Source: Compostibacillus humi
GTDB taxonomy: Bacteria; Bacillota; Bacilli; Bacillales; Amphibacillaceae
Assembly: GCF_014637175.1 (NCBI RefSeq)
Contig: NZ_BMEV01000004.1
Location: 26,648 to 90,647, forward strand
Reading direction: 5' to 3'
Length of the DNA stretch: 64,000 nt
Shown: in pieces, positions 63,977-64,000 of the stretch
Position numbering within the stretch: the first letter of the stretch is position 1
Layout: every line of letters starts with the position of its first letter
Notes under the pieces: generated by a model
The model's database searches: none
The model's input: only the letters and a program-made list of their open reading frames with translations
What the model was told of the DNA's origin: nothing
Made by a program: the position numbers and the translations under genes

Positions 63977-64000
63977 AGTTTTTGTGTAGAAAACTAACAA

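Noticed and set aside
1..64000. CRISPR arrays, insertion sequences, prophage, tRNA or rRNA genes
   Set aside because: I saw no regularly spaced direct repeats, transposase-like frames, terminal inverted repeats or cloverleaf sequences. All large frames are explained by conserved genes.

Overview
The window comes from a moderately AT-rich, Gram-positive, motile, endospore-former-type bacterium of the family Bacillaceae. The gene order is the ftsY-ffh ... fla/che ... polC-nusA-infB block known from Bacillus subtilis. FlhB, CodY, FliY, SwrD, PolC and ClpQ/ClpY are all of the Bacillus type, ribosome binding sites are strong AGGAGG sequences, and TTG and GTG starts are common. Every gene I can support is on the + strand. 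I see no rRNA or tRNA gene, insertion sequence, prophage or CRISPR array. The species cannot be named from the sequence alone.

Layout. (1) 1-5000: protein targeting and ribosome assembly (3' end of ftsY, ylxM, ffh, rpsP, khpA, ylqD, rimM, trmD, rplS). (2) 5179-9507: signal peptidase, the ribosome-assembly GTPase rbgA, rnhB, and the FliK-like/FlhB-C-like pair ylqG-ylqH. (3) 9623-12718: sucC-sucD and dprA. (4) 12928-19065: topA, then the xerC-hslV-hslU-codY operon. (5) 19475-45816: the long fla/che operon, from flgB through the basal body, hook, switch and export genes, flhF-flhG, cheB-cheW-cheC-cheD and sigD, to a DUF342 gene, a small charged protein and a SwrB-like protein. (6) 45991-49114: rpsB-tsf-pyrH-frr. 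(7) 49332-56724: uppS-cdsA-rseP-polC. (8) 56952-63887: rimP-nusA-ylxR-ylxQ-infB-ylxP-rbfA-truB-ribF. The window ends in a promoter that probably serves rpsO.

How the genes work together. The block joins translation (ribosomal proteins, factors, maturation enzymes), membrane targeting (FtsY/Ffh, signal peptidase), envelope lipid supply (UppS, CdsA) and the whole flagellar export/basal-body programme with its own sigma factor. Many flagellar genes overlap by 1 to 11 bases, which suggests translational coupling. Clear sigma-A promoters and intrinsic terminators divide the block into transcription units. Several leaders (rplS, rpsB, rimP-nusA) are structured and look autoregulatory.

Most notable points. 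Four genes normally embedded in this order are cleanly absent: trmFO after topA, cheA between cheB and cheW, dxr between cdsA and rseP, and proS between rseP and polC. The centre of the hook gene flgE differs in base composition from its own ends. A perfect 9-bp hairpin sits between the only good ribosome binding site and the start codon of swrD. The ylqG-ylqH pair looks like a second, stand-alone hook-length/export-switch module outside the flagellar operon.
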